A DNA stretch of 64,000 bases from an uncultured bacterium. Lineage in GTDB: Bacteria; Verrucomicrobiota; Lentisphaeria; Victivallales; UBA1829. The DNA is taken from assembly GCA_949297765.1 (NCBI GenBank), contig CASFTV010000016.1, forward strand, positions 24,190 through 88,189, written 5' to 3'. Of the stretch, positions 1 through 9,731 are shown in pieces (the stretch's first letter is position 1; the number at the start of each line of letters is the position of its first letter). The position numbers were made by a program, and so were the translations under genes. The notes under the pieces were generated by a model, which ran no database searches, was not told the DNA's origin, and saw nothing but the letters and a program-made list of their open reading frames with translations.

Positions 1-1
1 C

Positions 2-1762
2 CTGCTCGACGGGATGCCGCGTGCGGGGCAGTCCCTTGACGAGGTCTCCGCTCTGCTCCTTCAGGAGATTGAAAAACTCCGCAGGGGAGAGTATGAGGAC
101 TGGCGGATCCGAGCCGTCGCAGAAAACTGCCGCGTCAGCAATGCGGAGATCCGCGAAGGCGACAATATGAATCTCGCATGGGAGTTCGCCGATCTGTTTG
201 TCAACAACGAACCCTACGTCACCCTTCTCAATACGCCCGACCTCATCGCCGGATTCACGAAGCGGGATGTTTCGGAATTCATTGAAACGTACTTCAAACA
301 CTCTGTCCGGGTGGACAAGCTCACCGGCGAGCCATCCGGCCGGGTCAAGGTGGAGAAACCGGCGATCACGCCTGTCGCCTTGAATTCCTCCCGGGAATCC
401 GAGTTCAGCCGTCGGTTCGGAGCGCTTCCGCCTTCTCCGGCCGTGGAGCCGCATTTCGTGGATCCCGCCCGCGACATCTCCACCGTGGAGCTGCCGAACG
501 GAATCACCGTCAAGCGCATGAACCTGTTTTCCGGATCCGGACTGTTCCATGCGGAACGGGTGATCGAAATCTCCTCTTACGGGAATCCGGAAATCGAACT
601 GGCGCTCGGCTATCTGGACTATCTCGGAACGCCGGAATACTCCGTGGAGGCTCTGCGCCAGGAGTTCTACAAGCTCGGCGTGAAGTTTGAGCTGTCGATC
701 AACAAGTTCGCATTGACCGTGGAACTCACGGGGCCGGATGCGAATCTGAAAAAAGCGGTCGCGCTGATGGAGCATTTCCTCCGCGATGCAAAAGCGGATC
801 CCGCCGCCTACCGCCGCTATGTGGACGGCATTCTCAAAGACCGTGCCGATGCCAAACTCAGTCCGGGCGCGGTGTTCCAGCGCGCCGCCGCCTATGCGTG
901 GTACGGAAAGAAGAACCCTTATACCGCTCTGCTGAGCGAGGCGGAACTGCGGGCGATCCGGCCGGAAGATCTTCTCGCCCGGCTCCGGGAGGTGTTCGGG
1001 AAGTATAAGAGCACATTCGTGTATGCCGGACCTTCCCCGATGGAGACCGTTCTTGAAGCGGCAAAACAGATTCAGAGCAGCGGCACCGTCTCTCCCGAGA
1101 ACCGGGTCCGCTATGTTCCGCGGACCGTGGAGAAGCCGACGATCTATCTGGTGGATTTCGATACCGTGCAGATGCGGGTCGGCTTTACTTCCGCCGGTCC
1201 GGAGTTTTCCCTTCGAGATCTCCCGTTCGGGGAGGTGTTCAACGAATATTTCTGCGCCGGTCTGGATTCCATCGTGTTCCAGGAGATCCGTGAATCGCGC
1301 GCGCTGGCCTATTCCGCGGGCGGTTCCTACGAACAGTCGCTGCAGAAAGACCGCCGCAACGTCATCTACATGGTTGCCGGAACGCAGGGCGACAAGCTCT
1401 TCGAGGTCATCAGCACCATGCGCTCCATCCTTGGAAAAATGCCTCTTTACGAAGGGAAATTCCAGAGCGCCCGCGATTCCCTCCTGAAGAAAATCGCCAC
1501 GGAACGGATCATCGGGCTGGAACTGTTCGGCTTCGAACAGAAAATGAAACGCATCGGGACAAACACCGACTGGCGGAAAACGGAGTATGAAACGGTCCGT
1601 AAAATGAATCTTCCGCTTCTGGCGGATTTCTTCAACCGGGTTCTTGCGCCCCTGAAATACGACATCATCATTGTCGGGAAGGCGTCCTCAATCGACCGGG
1701 AGAAGCTGGCCCGCTACGGGACGGTGGTCGATCTCAAGCTCAAGGACCTCTTCGGCTACTGA
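2..1762 (+). CDS. M16 (insulinase-type) zinc peptidase, C-terminal part
   Basis: The reading frame is open to the left edge, so the gene starts outside the window; the first ATG (14) is internal. The 586 visible residues look like the second half of a two-domain M16 peptidase. They include a processing-peptidase-like stretch with V-x-L-P-N-G-I-T around residue 160 and a C-terminal lobe with the R-E-S-R-A-L-A-Y-S motif typical of M16 C-domains. The zinc motif HxxEH is not seen and should lie upstream. Such enzymes degrade peptides, often in the periplasm; the location cannot be judged without the N-terminus. The gene converges on the pilT-like gene, with a GC-rich hairpin between them. Confidence 0.85.
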   Translation: MLDGMPRAGQSLDEVSALLLQEIEKLRRGEYEDWRIRAVAENCRVSNAEIREGDNMNLAWEFADLFVNNEPYVTLLNTPDLIAGFTKRDVSEFIETYFKHSVRVDKLTGEPSGRVKVEKPAITPVALNSSRESEFSRRFGALPPSPAVEPHFVDPARDISTVELPNGITVKRMNLFSGSGLFHAERVIEISSYGNPEIELALGYLDYLGTPEYSVEALRQEFYKLGVKFELSINKFALTVELTGPDANLKKAVALMEHFLRDAKADPAAYRRYVDGILKDRADAKLSPGAVFQRAAAYAWYGKKNPYTALLSEAELRAIRPEDLLARLREVFGKYKSTFVYAGPSPMETVLEAAKQIQSSGTVSPENRVRYVPRTVEKPTIYLVDFDTVQMRVGFTSAGPEFSLRDLPFGEVFNEYFCAGLDSIVFQEIRESRALAYSAGGSYEQSLQKDRRNVIYMVAGTQGDKLFEVISTMRSILGKMPLYEGKFQSARDSLLKKIATERIIGLELFGFEQKMKRIGTNTDWRKTEYETVRKMNLPLLADFFNRVLAPLKYDIIIVGKASSIDREKLARYGTVVDLKLKDLFGY

Positions 1763-1769
1763 TCTCTGC

Positions 1770-1793
1770 GCCGGACGGGACAGCCCGTCCGGC
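1770..1793. terminator. GC-rich hairpin between convergent genes
   Basis: A perfect 10-bp stem (GCCGGACGGG / CCCGTCCGGC) with a 4-base loop lies 8 bases after the peptidase stop and 22 bases from the stop of the facing gene. It has no U-run on either strand, so termination is plausible but not typical. Confidence 0.45.
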
Positions 1794-1814
1794 GGTGTGT
1801 CCGCATAAGGTGTC

Positions 1815-4013
1815 TCAGTATGCTTCCGGCTGCTGATAGTCGGCGGAGAAGCGCTGCGTTTCTTCCAATGCAACGATTCCGCTTTCGTAGAGGTGTTCCA
1901 GAGATTTCTGAAGTGTAATCATACCGTCTTTGAAGGCGGTTTCGATGGCGGACTGAAGCATGTGGGTCTTGCCTTCGCGGATCAGGCTCTGAACCGGCGG
2001 CGTGCCGATCATGACTTCGAATGCGGCGGCCCGCCCGTCGCCCGAGAGCTTCGGGATCAGGCGCTGGGAGACGACTCCGAGAAGCGAACCGGAAAGCTGC
2101 TGGCGAATCTGATTCTGCTGGTTCGGCGGGAAGGAGTCGATGATGCGGTCGATGGTCTGGGGGGCGCTGTTCGTGTGGACCGTCGCCAGAACAAGGTGTC
2201 CGGTTTCCGCGGCGGTGAGCGCGGAGGACATCGTGGCGGTGTCGCGCATTTCGCCGACCATGATGATATCCGGGGATTCCCGCATCGCGGCCTTCAGGGC
2301 AATGGCGAAATCCAGCGTGTCGGAGTGCAGTTCCCGCTGTTCCACAACGGAACGGATATTGTCGTAGACGTATTCGATCGGGTCCTCGATCGTGATGATG
2401 TGGCAGGGTCGGGTCCGGTTTACCAGATTCAGAAGACTGGCAAGGGTGGTCGATTTTCCGCTTCCGGTCGGACCGGTCACCAGAATCAGTCCCTGTTTCT
2501 TGCTGACCAGATTGACCAGAACTTCCGGAAGATGGAGCTCTTCCGGCGTCGGAATATGATTGGAGACCACGCGCGCCACCAGTCCGAGACTTCCCCTCTG
2601 ATAGAAGGCGTTCAGACGGAAACGGTGCATTTCCGGTTCTTCTCCCTCTTTCAGCGTCAGAGAAACCGAAAGCGCAAAATCAAGTTCCCTCTTCTCTTCC
2701 AGCTGTATCCGCTGCCGCCGCGAAACAACGCTGAGCAGCAGCCGCTCGACATCCTCCGGGGTCAGGACCGGAAGATCCATTGCCCGCAGCGATCCGTTCA
2801 GACGGAGCATCGGCGCGCTGCCTGCGGAGAGCAGCATGTCGCTGGCCTGATTCTTTACCGCGGCACGGAACAGCGCCCGCATGTCGACCACGGTGTCGTC
2901 CTCCTCTCCGCTTCCGTAGCTCTGCAGGAAGACGTCGTTGCCGTTTTCCATTCCCTTCATCATGAGGTCGAGTTCGTTGGCGTTCCCCGATGCGGTCAGC
3001 GCGGTGGTCCGGGTGATGATCCCCTGTTCATACAGCTGGAACAGCGAACGGTTGAAGGAGATCATCCCCTGATGGATTCCGGCCTTCAGAGTGATTTCCA
3101 GCGCATTGAAGTCGCGGTCGCCGATCTGTTTCCTGACGGTTGCGGTTCCGATCAGGATTTCCAGAGCGGGGTGCATGCCGTCTCCGTCGGCGCGGGGAAG
3201 AAGGCGCTGCGAGATGATCGCCTGAAGAGAAAGCCCGAGATCGGCGGCAAGCTGTTCCCGCTGCGATTCGGGAAACAGCATCAGGAGCCGTTCAATCGTC
3301 TGGATTGTGTCGGTCGTGTGGACTGTGGAGATCACAAGATGTCCCGTCATTGCGGCGGCAATCGCCACCTGAATGGTTTCCATGTCGCGCATTTCGCCGA
3401 TGACGATCACGTCCGGATTCTCCCGGAGAGCGAATTTCAGCGCCTGGGAAAACCCTCCGATCGAATCGTTGATCTCCCGCTGAGTCACAAACGATTCCTT
3501 GTCCGAATGGATGTATTCAATAGGATCCTCAATCGTCAGAATGTGGCGGGCACTGTTCGAATTGATGTGATTGACCATTGCGCTGAGCGTGGTCGATTTT
3601 CCGCATCCGGTGGATCCCGTGATCAGAATGAGTCCCCGCTCCAGTGAACAGAGATCCGCAAGGCTTTCCGGAAGGTTCAGATCTCCGAAAAAAACATTGT
3701 TCCCGGAAAGAATCGGACGGACCGCAAACCCCGGTCCGTTCGTGGATGTGAAAAAATTAAGCCGGTACCGCTCTTCTCCTCCGAGCGTATGGGAGGCGTC
3801 GTAGCCTCCTTTGGCAAGATATTCCTCCTCGCCGGATTTCCCGATCACATGTTTCCGGAATTCGTTGATGTCTCCGGACGAGACCACGGGAAACCGGGAA
3901 TCGGTCACGATCTCCCCCTGAATCCGGAATGCCGGCCTCTTGCCCGCCGCAATGAACAGATCGGAGGCTTTTTTCTCCACCGCATGAATGAGAAATTCGG
4001 AAATATTGATCAT
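1815..4013 (-). CDS. Tandem PilT-PilT type IV pilus retraction ATPase (two ATPase modules in one chain)
   Basis: This is a 732-residue protein made of two complete PilT-family modules. Each has an N-terminal PAS-like part (KASDLFIAAG near 15, QASDMLLSAG near 385), a Walker A (GSTGCGKSTT near 135, GPTGSGKSTT near 517), an acidic ITIEDPIEY block, a GEMRD Walker B and a V(H)TN/VHTT histidine box. PilT normally has one module of about 350-380 residues and works as a hexamer powering pilus retraction. The start at 4013 has AAGGAG 7 bases upstream; an upstream in-frame ATG (4049) lacks a ribosome site. It lies 13 bases after the membrane-TPR gene, probably in one operon. The family is certain; the division of labour between halves (PilT/PilU-like) is inference. 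Confidence 0.92.
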   Translation of the reverse strand: MINISEFLIHAVEKKASDLFIAAGKRPAFRIQGEIVTDSRFPVVSSGDINEFRKHVIGKSGEEEYLAKGGYDASHTLGGEERYRLNFFTSTNGPGFAVRPILSGNNVFFGDLNLPESLADLCSLERGLILITGSTGCGKSTTLSAMVNHINSNSARHILTIEDPIEYIHSDKESFVTQREINDSIGGFSQALKFALRENPDVIVIGEMRDMETIQVAIAAAMTGHLVISTVHTTDTIQTIERLLMLFPESQREQLAADLGLSLQAIISQRLLPRADGDGMHPALEILIGTATVRKQIGDRDFNALEITLKAGIHQGMISFNRSLFQLYEQGIITRTTALTASGNANELDLMMKGMENGNDVFLQSYGSGEEDDTVVDMRALFRAAVKNQASDMLLSAGSAPMLRLNGSLRAMDLPVLTPEDVERLLLSVVSRRQRIQLEEKRELDFALSVSLTLKEGEEPEMHRFRLNAFYQRGSLGLVARVVSNHIPTPEELHLPEVLVNLVSKKQGLILVTGPTGSGKSTTLASLLNLVNRTRPCHIITIEDPIEYVYDNIRSVVEQRELHSDTLDFAIALKAAMRESPDIIMVGEMRDTATMSSALTAAETGHLVLATVHTNSAPQTIDRIIDSFPPNQQNQIRQQLSGSLLGVVSQRLIPKLSGDGRAAAFEVMIGTPPVQSLIREGKTHMLQSAIETAFKDGMITLQKSLEHLYESGIVALEETQRFSADYQQPEAY

Positions 4014-4026
4014 TCTTCGCTCCTTG

Positions 4027-4677
4027 TCAATGGAACACATTTCCGGCAATTCCGGAAAGCCGTTTCTGAAGCATTTTCCGCTCCGCCTCGGAATAGATCC
4101 GGTTTTCCAGCTCCTTCCGGAGAAGGTCTTCCGCCAGATCCAGTCTTTGCATCTGAGTGAAGCAGTCTGCAGCCCGCAGCACCAGCCGGGCCGCCTCTTT
4201 TCCCGGAGAGCGCGTCTCTCCCTCCAGATACATCTGTGCCGTTTTCAGCGCGGAGAGCGGATCGTTCAGCTTCCGCAGGTAAAGATCCGTCAGCATCAGA
4301 TAAGCCGCGGCGTGTCCGGCGTGAGAGGCGATATGCTCCAGAAGGTCCGTCCGGGCTTCTTCCAGGCGTCCTGTCGAGATTTTTCCCCGGATCGGAGAAA
4401 GCTCCGGCGCGGGTGCGTCCAGATAGGCGGACGGATAGACGATTCTTCCGAATCGTTCCCCGATCCAGTTCAGCAGCCAGACATAGGAAAACAGCATGAG
4501 TCCGCCTCCAATGCAGAGGATCGCTCCGAGAAACAGGAGAACCGCCTGAACGGCATTCGATTCGCTTTTCAGACAGAGGAAAATCCGGATTCCGCATCCG
4601 ATCATTCCCCCGCCCGTCAGCCACACCGCCAGTGTGACGACCATCCGGAAAATGTTCTGTTTCAATAGAGGAATCAT
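4027..4677 (-). CDS. Membrane-anchored TPR-like protein
   Basis: This 216-residue protein has two hydrophobic segments (about residues 10-35 and 43-70). They are followed by a soluble helical part with tetratricopeptide-like pairs: an ISTGRLEEARTDLLEHIASH stretch, then LADLYLRKLNDPLSALKT-like spacing and LDLAEDLLRKELENR. It is transcribed with, and just upstream of, the double PilT ATPase, so a scaffold role near the pilus machinery is possible. No catalytic motif is seen. The Shine-Dalgarno upstream of 4677 is weak. Function unknown. Confidence 0.75.
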   Translation of the reverse strand: MIPLLKQNIFRMVVTLAVWLTGGGMIGCGIRIFLCLKSESNAVQAVLLFLGAILCIGGGLMLFSYVWLLNWIGERFGRIVYPSAYLDAPAPELSPIRGKISTGRLEEARTDLLEHIASHAGHAAAYLMLTDLYLRKLNDPLSALKTAQMYLEGETRSPGKEAARLVLRAADCFTQMQRLDLAEDLLRKELENRIYSEAERKMLQKRLSGIAGNVFH

Positions 4678-4885
4678 CGCATTTTTTTGAGGGAAAGATA
4701 ACTCCTTCCATTTCCTTTTTCAAGTTCTCCGGAACGAAAAAAGGAACTCTCATGAATTTTTTTCAATTTTTTTCCGGGAAATCCGTAACTTTTTCCGTTT
4801 CCCTGCATATCAAGGGTAAACGGAAGGCCGGGGAATCCGCGGACGGCGGAAATCCGGAACCGTTTGAATCCGACTCCTTAATTGT

Positions 4886-4958
4886 GGTCCGGAAGGTTTG
4901 GTGTGAGGGGGGAAGATGTCCAGCCCGCGAATGTTGTCTCAACCAAACCTTCCGGACC
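4886..4958 (+). terminator. 17-bp perfect hairpin followed by T6 on the + strand
   Basis: The arms at 4886-4902 and 4942-4958 (GGTCCGGAAGGTTTGGT and its complement) pair perfectly over 17 bp around a 39-base loop. TTTTTT (4961-4966) follows on the + strand. Both flanking genes are on the minus strand, and on that strand the hairpin is not followed by U residues. It therefore looks like the 3' end of an unrecognised + strand transcript from the gene-free stretch 4678-4885, or a structured element of other kind. Confidence 0.5.
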
Positions 4959-4973
4959 GCTTTTTTCCCCGGG

Positions 4974-5732
4974 TCAGAAAATCAGAAGTTTGAGTCCGGC
5001 AAGGAGGGAGAAGATCAGTACAAGTCCGTTGAACCACTCCTGGGAGATGCGCTTCAGAAGCGCGATCCCCGCAACGGCTCCCAGAAGAAGAAACGGGATC
5101 ATTGCCAGATCCGCCCGGAACGACTGGAGCGTGATCCGCTCCTGAAGAACGAAAATCGGCAGCTTGACCCAGTTCATAATCAGAAAGAACCATGCTCCTG
5201 TTCCGACATATTCCTTCTTGTCGAGCTTCAGAGCAAGGAAGTAAAGCGCGGAGACCGGTCCCGCCGCATTGGCGACAAGCGTGGTGAATCCCGCAAGCAG
5301 TCCGGCCGCCGCGCCGAACGTCCAGTGAGTCGGAATCCTGCCGTTCCCTTTCAGCACAAAATCCCGTACAATGGTGACCGCACACAGGAAGAGAACGATT
5401 CCTCCGATCATCTTCGCCATGGCAAAATCGTCGAGCCGGTTGACGACAAGTGTTCCGAGCGCAAGCCCGGCTGCCGTCGCCGGAATGAGGCGCAGAATCA
5501 GCTTCCAGTTCGCGTTGCGCCGGTAGTAGCTCACTGCCGCGACATCCGCCATGCAGAGCATCACCAGCTGAAGCCCCGTGGAAAGACGGGTCGGGAACAC
5601 CATCGTCAGCAGCAGAACCGGGACAAGTCCGAGTCCCGGAATCCCGGTCTTGTTGATCCCGATCAGAAGCGCCGAGACAATCAGCATCGAAAGCTCAAAT
5701 GCGGAAAATCCTTGAAAAAAGAAGTCAAACAT
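4974..5732 (-). CDS. TauE/SafE (TSUP) family membrane exporter
   Basis: This 252-residue integral membrane protein has about eight hydrophobic segments in two similar halves. The family signature is visible at the N-terminus (ALLIGINKTGIPGLGLVPVLLL) and again in the second half (GAAAGLLAGFTTLVANAAGPVSALYFL). Members export sulfite, sulfoacetate or other small organosulfur anions across the inner membrane; the substrate here cannot be told. It is the first gene after the terminator that closes the metK-ahcY operon. A sulfur link to the methyl cycle is only suggestive. Confidence 0.9.
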   Translation of the reverse strand: MFDFFFQGFSAFELSMLIVSALLIGINKTGIPGLGLVPVLLLTMVFPTRLSTGLQLVMLCMADVAAVSYYRRNANWKLILRLIPATAAGLALGTLVVNRLDDFAMAKMIGGIVLFLCAVTIVRDFVLKGNGRIPTHWTFGAAAGLLAGFTTLVANAAGPVSALYFLALKLDKKEYVGTGAWFFLIMNWVKLPIFVLQERITLQSFRADLAMIPFLLLGAVAGIALLKRISQEWFNGLVLIFSLLAGLKLLIF

Positions 5733-5746
5733 GGGAAACTCTCTGA

Positions 5747-5792
5747 GAAAAAAGAAACAGGACGGATCCTTTTTCGCGGACGCCGTCCTGTT
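5747..5792 (-). terminator. Intrinsic terminator after ahcY
   Basis: On the minus strand a perfect 10-bp stem AACAGGACGG / CCGTCCTGTT (5783-5792 with 5756-5765) is followed by a U-rich tail TCTTTTTTCTC, 25 bases after the ahcY stop. Confidence 0.8.
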
Positions 5793-5816
5793 GTCCTGTT
5801 TCGCCGGAACCGCGGA

Positions 5817-7334
5817 TCAGTACCGGTAATAGTCCGCCTTGTAGGGACCGTCGACCCGGACTCCGATGTAGTCGGCCTGTTCCCTGGTCAGGCGCGTCAG
5901 CTTTGCTCCGAGTTTCTCCAGATGGAGCGCCGCGACCTCCTCGTCGAGTTCCTTCGGAAGACGGTAGACCTTCCGTTCCAGTTTCGTTTTCGCGATTTTG
6001 ATCTGGGCGAGCACCTGATTGGCGAACGAACAGCTCATCACAAAGCTCGGATGCCCTGTCGCGCAGCCGAGATTCACAAGACGTCCCTCGGCCAGAAGAT
6101 AAATGCTGTGTCCGTCGGGGAAGGTGAACATGTGAACCGGACATTCGTGTCCCTTGATCTCCGTGATTTTGATGCCGGGCCACGCCTTGAGACGGGCAAC
6201 TTCGATCTCGTTGTCGAAATGACCGATGTTGCACACGATCGCCTGATCCTTCATTTTCGACATGTGTTCCGCGGTGATGATGTGGCAGTTCCCGGTGGTC
6301 GTCACATAAAGATCCGCGGTCGGGAGCGCATCTTCCACGCGCGCCACCGTGAATCCCGCCATGCAGGCCTGAAGTGCGCAGATCGGGTCAATTTCCGTGA
6401 CGATCACCCGGGCACGCTCGTTTTTCAGCGCTTCGGCACAGCCTTTGCCCACATCGCCGTAGCCGCAGACCACCGCCTGTTTTCCGGAAAGCATCACATC
6501 AAGCGCACGTTTGATTCCGTCGGTCAGTGAGTGACGGCAGCCGTAGATGTTGTCGAATTTGGATTTCGTCACGGAGTCGTTGACGTTGATCGCCGGGAAC
6601 AGCAGTTCGCCATTCTCCTCCCGCTGGATCAGCCGGTGTACTCCTGTGGTGGTCTCTTCCGAAACGCCTTTCACCTTTGCCGCAACCCGGCTCCAGTGCT
6701 TCGGATCTTCCTTGAGGGTCTTCTTCAGAAGATGGAGGATCACCCCTTCCTCCTCCGAAGACGGTTTCGTCTTGAGGAATGACGGATCCTTTTCCGCGCG
6801 AACCCCGTAATGAATCAGCAGCGTCGCATCGCCGCCGTCATCGACGATCTGGTCCGGTCCGGAACCGTCCGGCCAGGTCATTGCGCGGAGCGTGCAGTCC
6901 CAGTATTCCTCCAGCGTTTCGCCCTTCCATGCGAAGACGGGGACTCCGTCCTTTGCAATGGCGGCGGCCGCCTGATCCTGCGTCGAGAAAATGTTGCAGG
7001 AACACCAGCGGACATCCGCTCCCAGTTCGACCAGTGTTTCGATCAGGACCGCCGTCTGGACCGTCATGTGCAGGCTGCCCATGATCTTGACCCCTTTGAG
7101 CGGTTTCTGTCTGCCGTATTTTTTTCGGACCGCCATCAGTCCCGGCATCTCCTTTTCGGCAATGTCGAGCTCTTTGCGTCCTGCTTCCGCAAGGCCGATG
7201 TCGCGGATTTTATAGTCGCAGGCCGGTGTTTTCACCGTGCTCTTCTTCGCTTTTGCCGCCGGAGTTGCGGCGGCTGTCTTTCCGGAAGCTCCGGAGGTTT
7301 TCCGGACCGGTTTTGCTGCTGTCTTTTTTCCCAT
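5817..7334 (-). CDS. ahcY: S-adenosylhomocysteine hydrolase with Lys/Ala-rich N-terminal tail
   Basis: Splits S-adenosylhomocysteine into adenosine and homocysteine using bound NAD. The 505-residue protein shows the family start [29 protein letters not shown], the NAD site [13 protein letters not shown] and the C-terminal PYKADYYRY with the conserved Lys and Tyr. The start at 7334 has AAAGGG upstream. About 40 residues precede the usual beginning. They are almost only Lys, Ala, Thr, Ser and Pro ([21 protein letters not shown]), like a histone-H1-type tail, which most bacterial homologues lack. Third gene of the metK operon and followed by a clear terminator. Confidence 0.97.
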   Translation of the reverse strand: MGKKTAAKPVRKTSGASGKTAAATPAAKAKKSTVKTPACDYKIRDIGLAEAGRKELDIAEKEMPGLMAVRKKYGRQKPLKGVKIMGSLHMTVQTAVLIETLVELGADVRWCSCNIFSTQDQAAAAIAKDGVPVFAWKGETLEEYWDCTLRAMTWPDGSGPDQIVDDGGDATLLIHYGVRAEKDPSFLKTKPSSEEEGVILHLLKKTLKEDPKHWSRVAAKVKGVSEETTTGVHRLIQREENGELLFPAINVNDSVTKSKFDNIYGCRHSLTDGIKRALDVMLSGKQAVVCGYGDVGKGCAEALKNERARVIVTEIDPICALQACMAGFTVARVEDALPTADLYVTTTGNCHIITAEHMSKMKDQAIVCNIGHFDNEIEVARLKAWPGIKITEIKGHECPVHMFTFPDGHSIYLLAEGRLVNLGCATGHPSFVMSCSFANQVLAQIKIAKTKLERKVYRLPKELDEEVAALHLEKLGAKLTRLTREQADYIGVRVDGPYKADYYRY

Positions 7335-7366
7335 TTTCCCTTTTGTCCCGTTATGAGTTATCGTTG

Positions 7367-8374
7367 TCAGTAAATCAGTTTTTTGAAGCGGGAGCGGATC
7401 GGTTCCCAGCGATAGGGCGGAATGGAGGCGCCGATCACCTGGACCACTTCCGCTCCGAGGATCGCTCCCATTTTTCCCGCGGTCTCCAGCGGATACCCGT
7501 TCAGCCACGCATAGAGAAAGCCGGACTGCCAGAGATCGCCCGCGCCCGTTGTATCGACCGCCGAAACCAGTTCCGATTTCACGAACACGGTTTCCCGGCC
7601 CGCCCGCAGGCATGCTCCCTGTTTCCCGAGTTTGACCGCTGCGACATCGCAGTACTCCTGAAGCGCTCCCGCCGCTTTCCGCGGATCGAATTCCCCTTTC
7701 AGACCGAGAAATTCGCGTGTCTCGTCCTCGTTTGCGAACACCACGTCCACATAGCGGCGGAGAATTTCGTCCAGACGGTCCCGGAAGGTCCGCACAATTT
7801 CAAAGGACGCAAGATCAAGACTCACCGTCGCTCCGTGATCCTTTGCCAGCTTCAGCACATGCAGAAACACATCCATATTGAACATCATGTATCCTTCGAT
7901 GTGCAGATGAGCCGTATCGCGGAAGTCTTCCGCCGTGATCTCCGTGACCTTGAACGTTGCCGCCGCTCCGAGATCGGTCCGCATGGTCCGTTCCGAATCC
8001 GGCGTAATCAGGCTGATGCACCGGCCTGTCCGCACGTCGGAAGTGGTCTTGAACCGGGAGATATCCCCGCCCATGCGTTCGAATTCTCCGCGGTAATAGA
8101 CGCCTTCCGCATCCGTTCCGACCTTCCCGAGCAGAGCGGTCGGCATTCCGAGTTTCTGAAGTCCGGCAATCGTGTTGGCCGCCGAACCGCCGATCACTTT
8201 CTGAAACGGGGGCAGCGTACCGATCAGCCGGTCGGCCGTTTCCGCGTCGATCATGACCATTCCGCCCTTTTCTCCGCCGACGGTCTTCAGAAAATTGTCG
8301 TCCACATTGGCGAGAATGTCGAGAAGCGCCGAGCCGACCCCGAGAACTTTTTTCTTTCCCGATGCCATTGTCAT
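7367..8374 (-). CDS. PfkB-family sugar/nucleoside kinase, probable adenosine kinase
   Basis: This is a 335-residue ribokinase-fold kinase. It has the N-terminal glycine motif ([14 protein letters not shown]), the GGSAANTI stretch and the C-terminal signature DTTGAGD, whose Asp is the catalytic base. Its place between metK and ahcY argues for adenosine as substrate: removing adenosine pulls the reversible AhcY reaction toward hydrolysis. Other PfkB substrates cannot be excluded from sequence alone. Two starts are possible (8374 and 8368), neither with a strong ribosome site. It starts 10 bases after metK stops, so coupling is likely. Confidence 0.85.
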   Translation of the reverse strand: MTMASGKKKVLGVGSALLDILANVDDNFLKTVGGEKGGMVMIDAETADRLIGTLPPFQKVIGGSAANTIAGLQKLGMPTALLGKVGTDAEGVYYRGEFERMGGDISRFKTTSDVRTGRCISLITPDSERTMRTDLGAAATFKVTEITAEDFRDTAHLHIEGYMMFNMDVFLHVLKLAKDHGATVSLDLASFEIVRTFRDRLDEILRRYVDVVFANEDETREFLGLKGEFDPRKAAGALQEYCDVAAVKLGKQGACLRAGRETVFVKSELVSAVDTTGAGDLWQSGFLYAWLNGYPLETAGKMGAILGAEVVQVIGASIPPYRWEPIRSRFKKLIY

Positions 8375-8384
8375 CCGAACCGGC

Positions 8385-9584
8385 TTATTTCAGATATTCG
8401 GCGGCGGCCTGTTTCAGCGCGTCGACCATGTCGGTCTTTTCCCACGGGAACATGTCCCGGCCGAAATGACCGTACGCCGCGGTCTGGCGGTACGACCAGC
8501 CGTTCTTCGCCGGATGCTTGAGGTCCAGTTTGGCAAGAATCGCCGCGGGACGCAGATCAAAGACCTTTTCCACAACCTTTTCCAGATTCGCATCGTTGGG
8601 AATCCGGCCGGTTCCATAGGTGTCCACGTTGATTGAGAGAGGTTTTGCCACGCCGATCGCGTACGCAACCTGGATTTCGCATTTGTCGGCAAGTCCGGCC
8701 GCCACAACGTTCTTCGCGATGTAACGGCACATGTAGGCTGCGGACCGGTCCACCTTGGAGGGGTCCTTGCCGGAGAATGCGCCGCCGCCGTGGGAGCCGA
8801 CTCCTCCATAGGTGTCAACGATGATTTTGCGTCCGGTTACGCCCGTGTCTCCGTTCGGTCCGCCAACTACGAAACGGCCGGTCGGATTCACAAAATATTC
8901 AATATCCTCTGTCAGAAACTTCGCGGGAATCACTTTCTTCACAACGTCTTTGACAACCTGTTCAAATTCCTTGATGTCCATCTCGTCGGAGTGCTGGTGC
9001 GAGACCACCACCGTGGTGACGGCGACCGGTTTTCCGTCCTTGTACCGCATCGACACCTGGCTCTTCGAATCCGGACGGAGATACTTGTATTTCTCCGGTT
9101 CGCTTTTCCGGAGACGCGCCAGTTCCTCCACGATCCTGTGGGAGTAGAGAATGGTCGCAGGCATCAGCTCTTTTGTTTCGTTGCTGGCGTATCCGAACAT
9201 CATTCCCTGATCGCCCGCTCCCTGTTCCTTGAACAGTCCTTCCCCTTCCGTGACGCCCTGGGAGATGTCCGGAGACTGCGAGTGAATGCACAGAAACACT
9301 TTGCAGCTTTCCGCGGAAAACCCGATGTCCGCCGAGGTGTAGCCGATCTCCGCCACCACCTGCCGGACAATGGATTCCCAGTCGACTTTCGCTTTCGTGG
9401 TGATCTCTCCGGATACCACCACAAGATCGGTGGTACACAGCGTTTCGCATGCGACCCGGCTGTTGGGATCCTGCGCAAGGCAGGCGTCGAGAATCGCATC
9501 GGAAATCTGGTCGGAGACCTTGTCAGGATGCCCTTCGGAAACCGATTCCGAGGTGAAAATGTGATCTGCGCGGATCTTGCTCAT
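8385..9584 (-). CDS. metK: S-adenosylmethionine synthetase
   Basis: Makes S-adenosylmethionine from methionine and ATP. At 399 residues it has the family's normal length. It carries the N-terminal [17 protein letters not shown], the [12 protein letters not shown] signature and the [16 protein letters not shown] loop. The start at 9584 is preceded by AAGGAG, and a TTGAAT-17-TAAATT promoter lies 50 bases upstream. First gene of a metK, kinase, ahcY operon that both makes and recycles the methyl donor. Confidence 0.98.
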   Translation of the reverse strand: MSKIRADHIFTSESVSEGHPDKVSDQISDAILDACLAQDPNSRVACETLCTTDLVVVSGEITTKAKVDWESIVRQVVAEIGYTSADIGFSAESCKVFLCIHSQSPDISQGVTEGEGLFKEQGAGDQGMMFGYASNETKELMPATILYSHRIVEELARLRKSEPEKYKYLRPDSKSQVSMRYKDGKPVAVTTVVVSHQHSDEMDIKEFEQVVKDVVKKVIPAKFLTEDIEYFVNPTGRFVVGGPNGDTGVTGRKIIVDTYGGVGSHGGGAFSGKDPSKVDRSAAYMCRYIAKNVVAAGLADKCEIQVAYAIGVAKPLSINVDTYGTGRIPNDANLEKVVEKVFDLRPAAILAKLDLKHPAKNGWSYRQTAAYGHFGRDMFPWEKTDMVDALKQAAAEYLK

Positions 9585-9632
9585 ATTGAATGCTCCTTTT
9601 CATGTTCTTTTCTGATGAAACGTAATTCCTAT

Positions 9633-9661
9633 AATTTATCATGGATATGGGAAACATTCAA
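9633..9661 (-). promoter_or_regulatory. Promoter of the metK operon
   Basis: The -35 box TTGAAT (9656-9661) and -10 box TAAATT (9633-9638) have a 17-base spacer, about 50 bases before the metK start. No SAM riboswitch fold was recognised in the short leader. Confidence 0.55.
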
Positions 9662-9731
9662 ATGAAAATCGAAAACTATTCCCAAAAAGAATTTTTCCGT
9701 TTTTCTCCGGAGGAATTTTTTCCCCGACAAT

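Noticed and set aside
4840..4885. TTTGAATC motif resembling a tRNA T-loop
   Set aside because: The flanking bases cannot form the T-stem and no anticodon arm is found upstream.
4886..4902. GGTCCGGAAGG resembling the conserved core of signal-recognition-particle RNA
   Set aside because: The match stops after eleven bases, the rest of the SRP motif and fold is missing, and TCCGGA words are extremely common in this genome.
4752..6530. Long plus-strand open frame opposite tauE and ahcY
   Set aside because: Its sequence is Arg/Gln/Asp-rich with no recognisable domain and lies antisense to two clearly real genes; long antisense frames are common in GC-rich coding DNA. The same holds for the large antisense frames opposite the Na/Pi cotransporter, the NSS and CstA genes, the ClC gene and the giant esterase.
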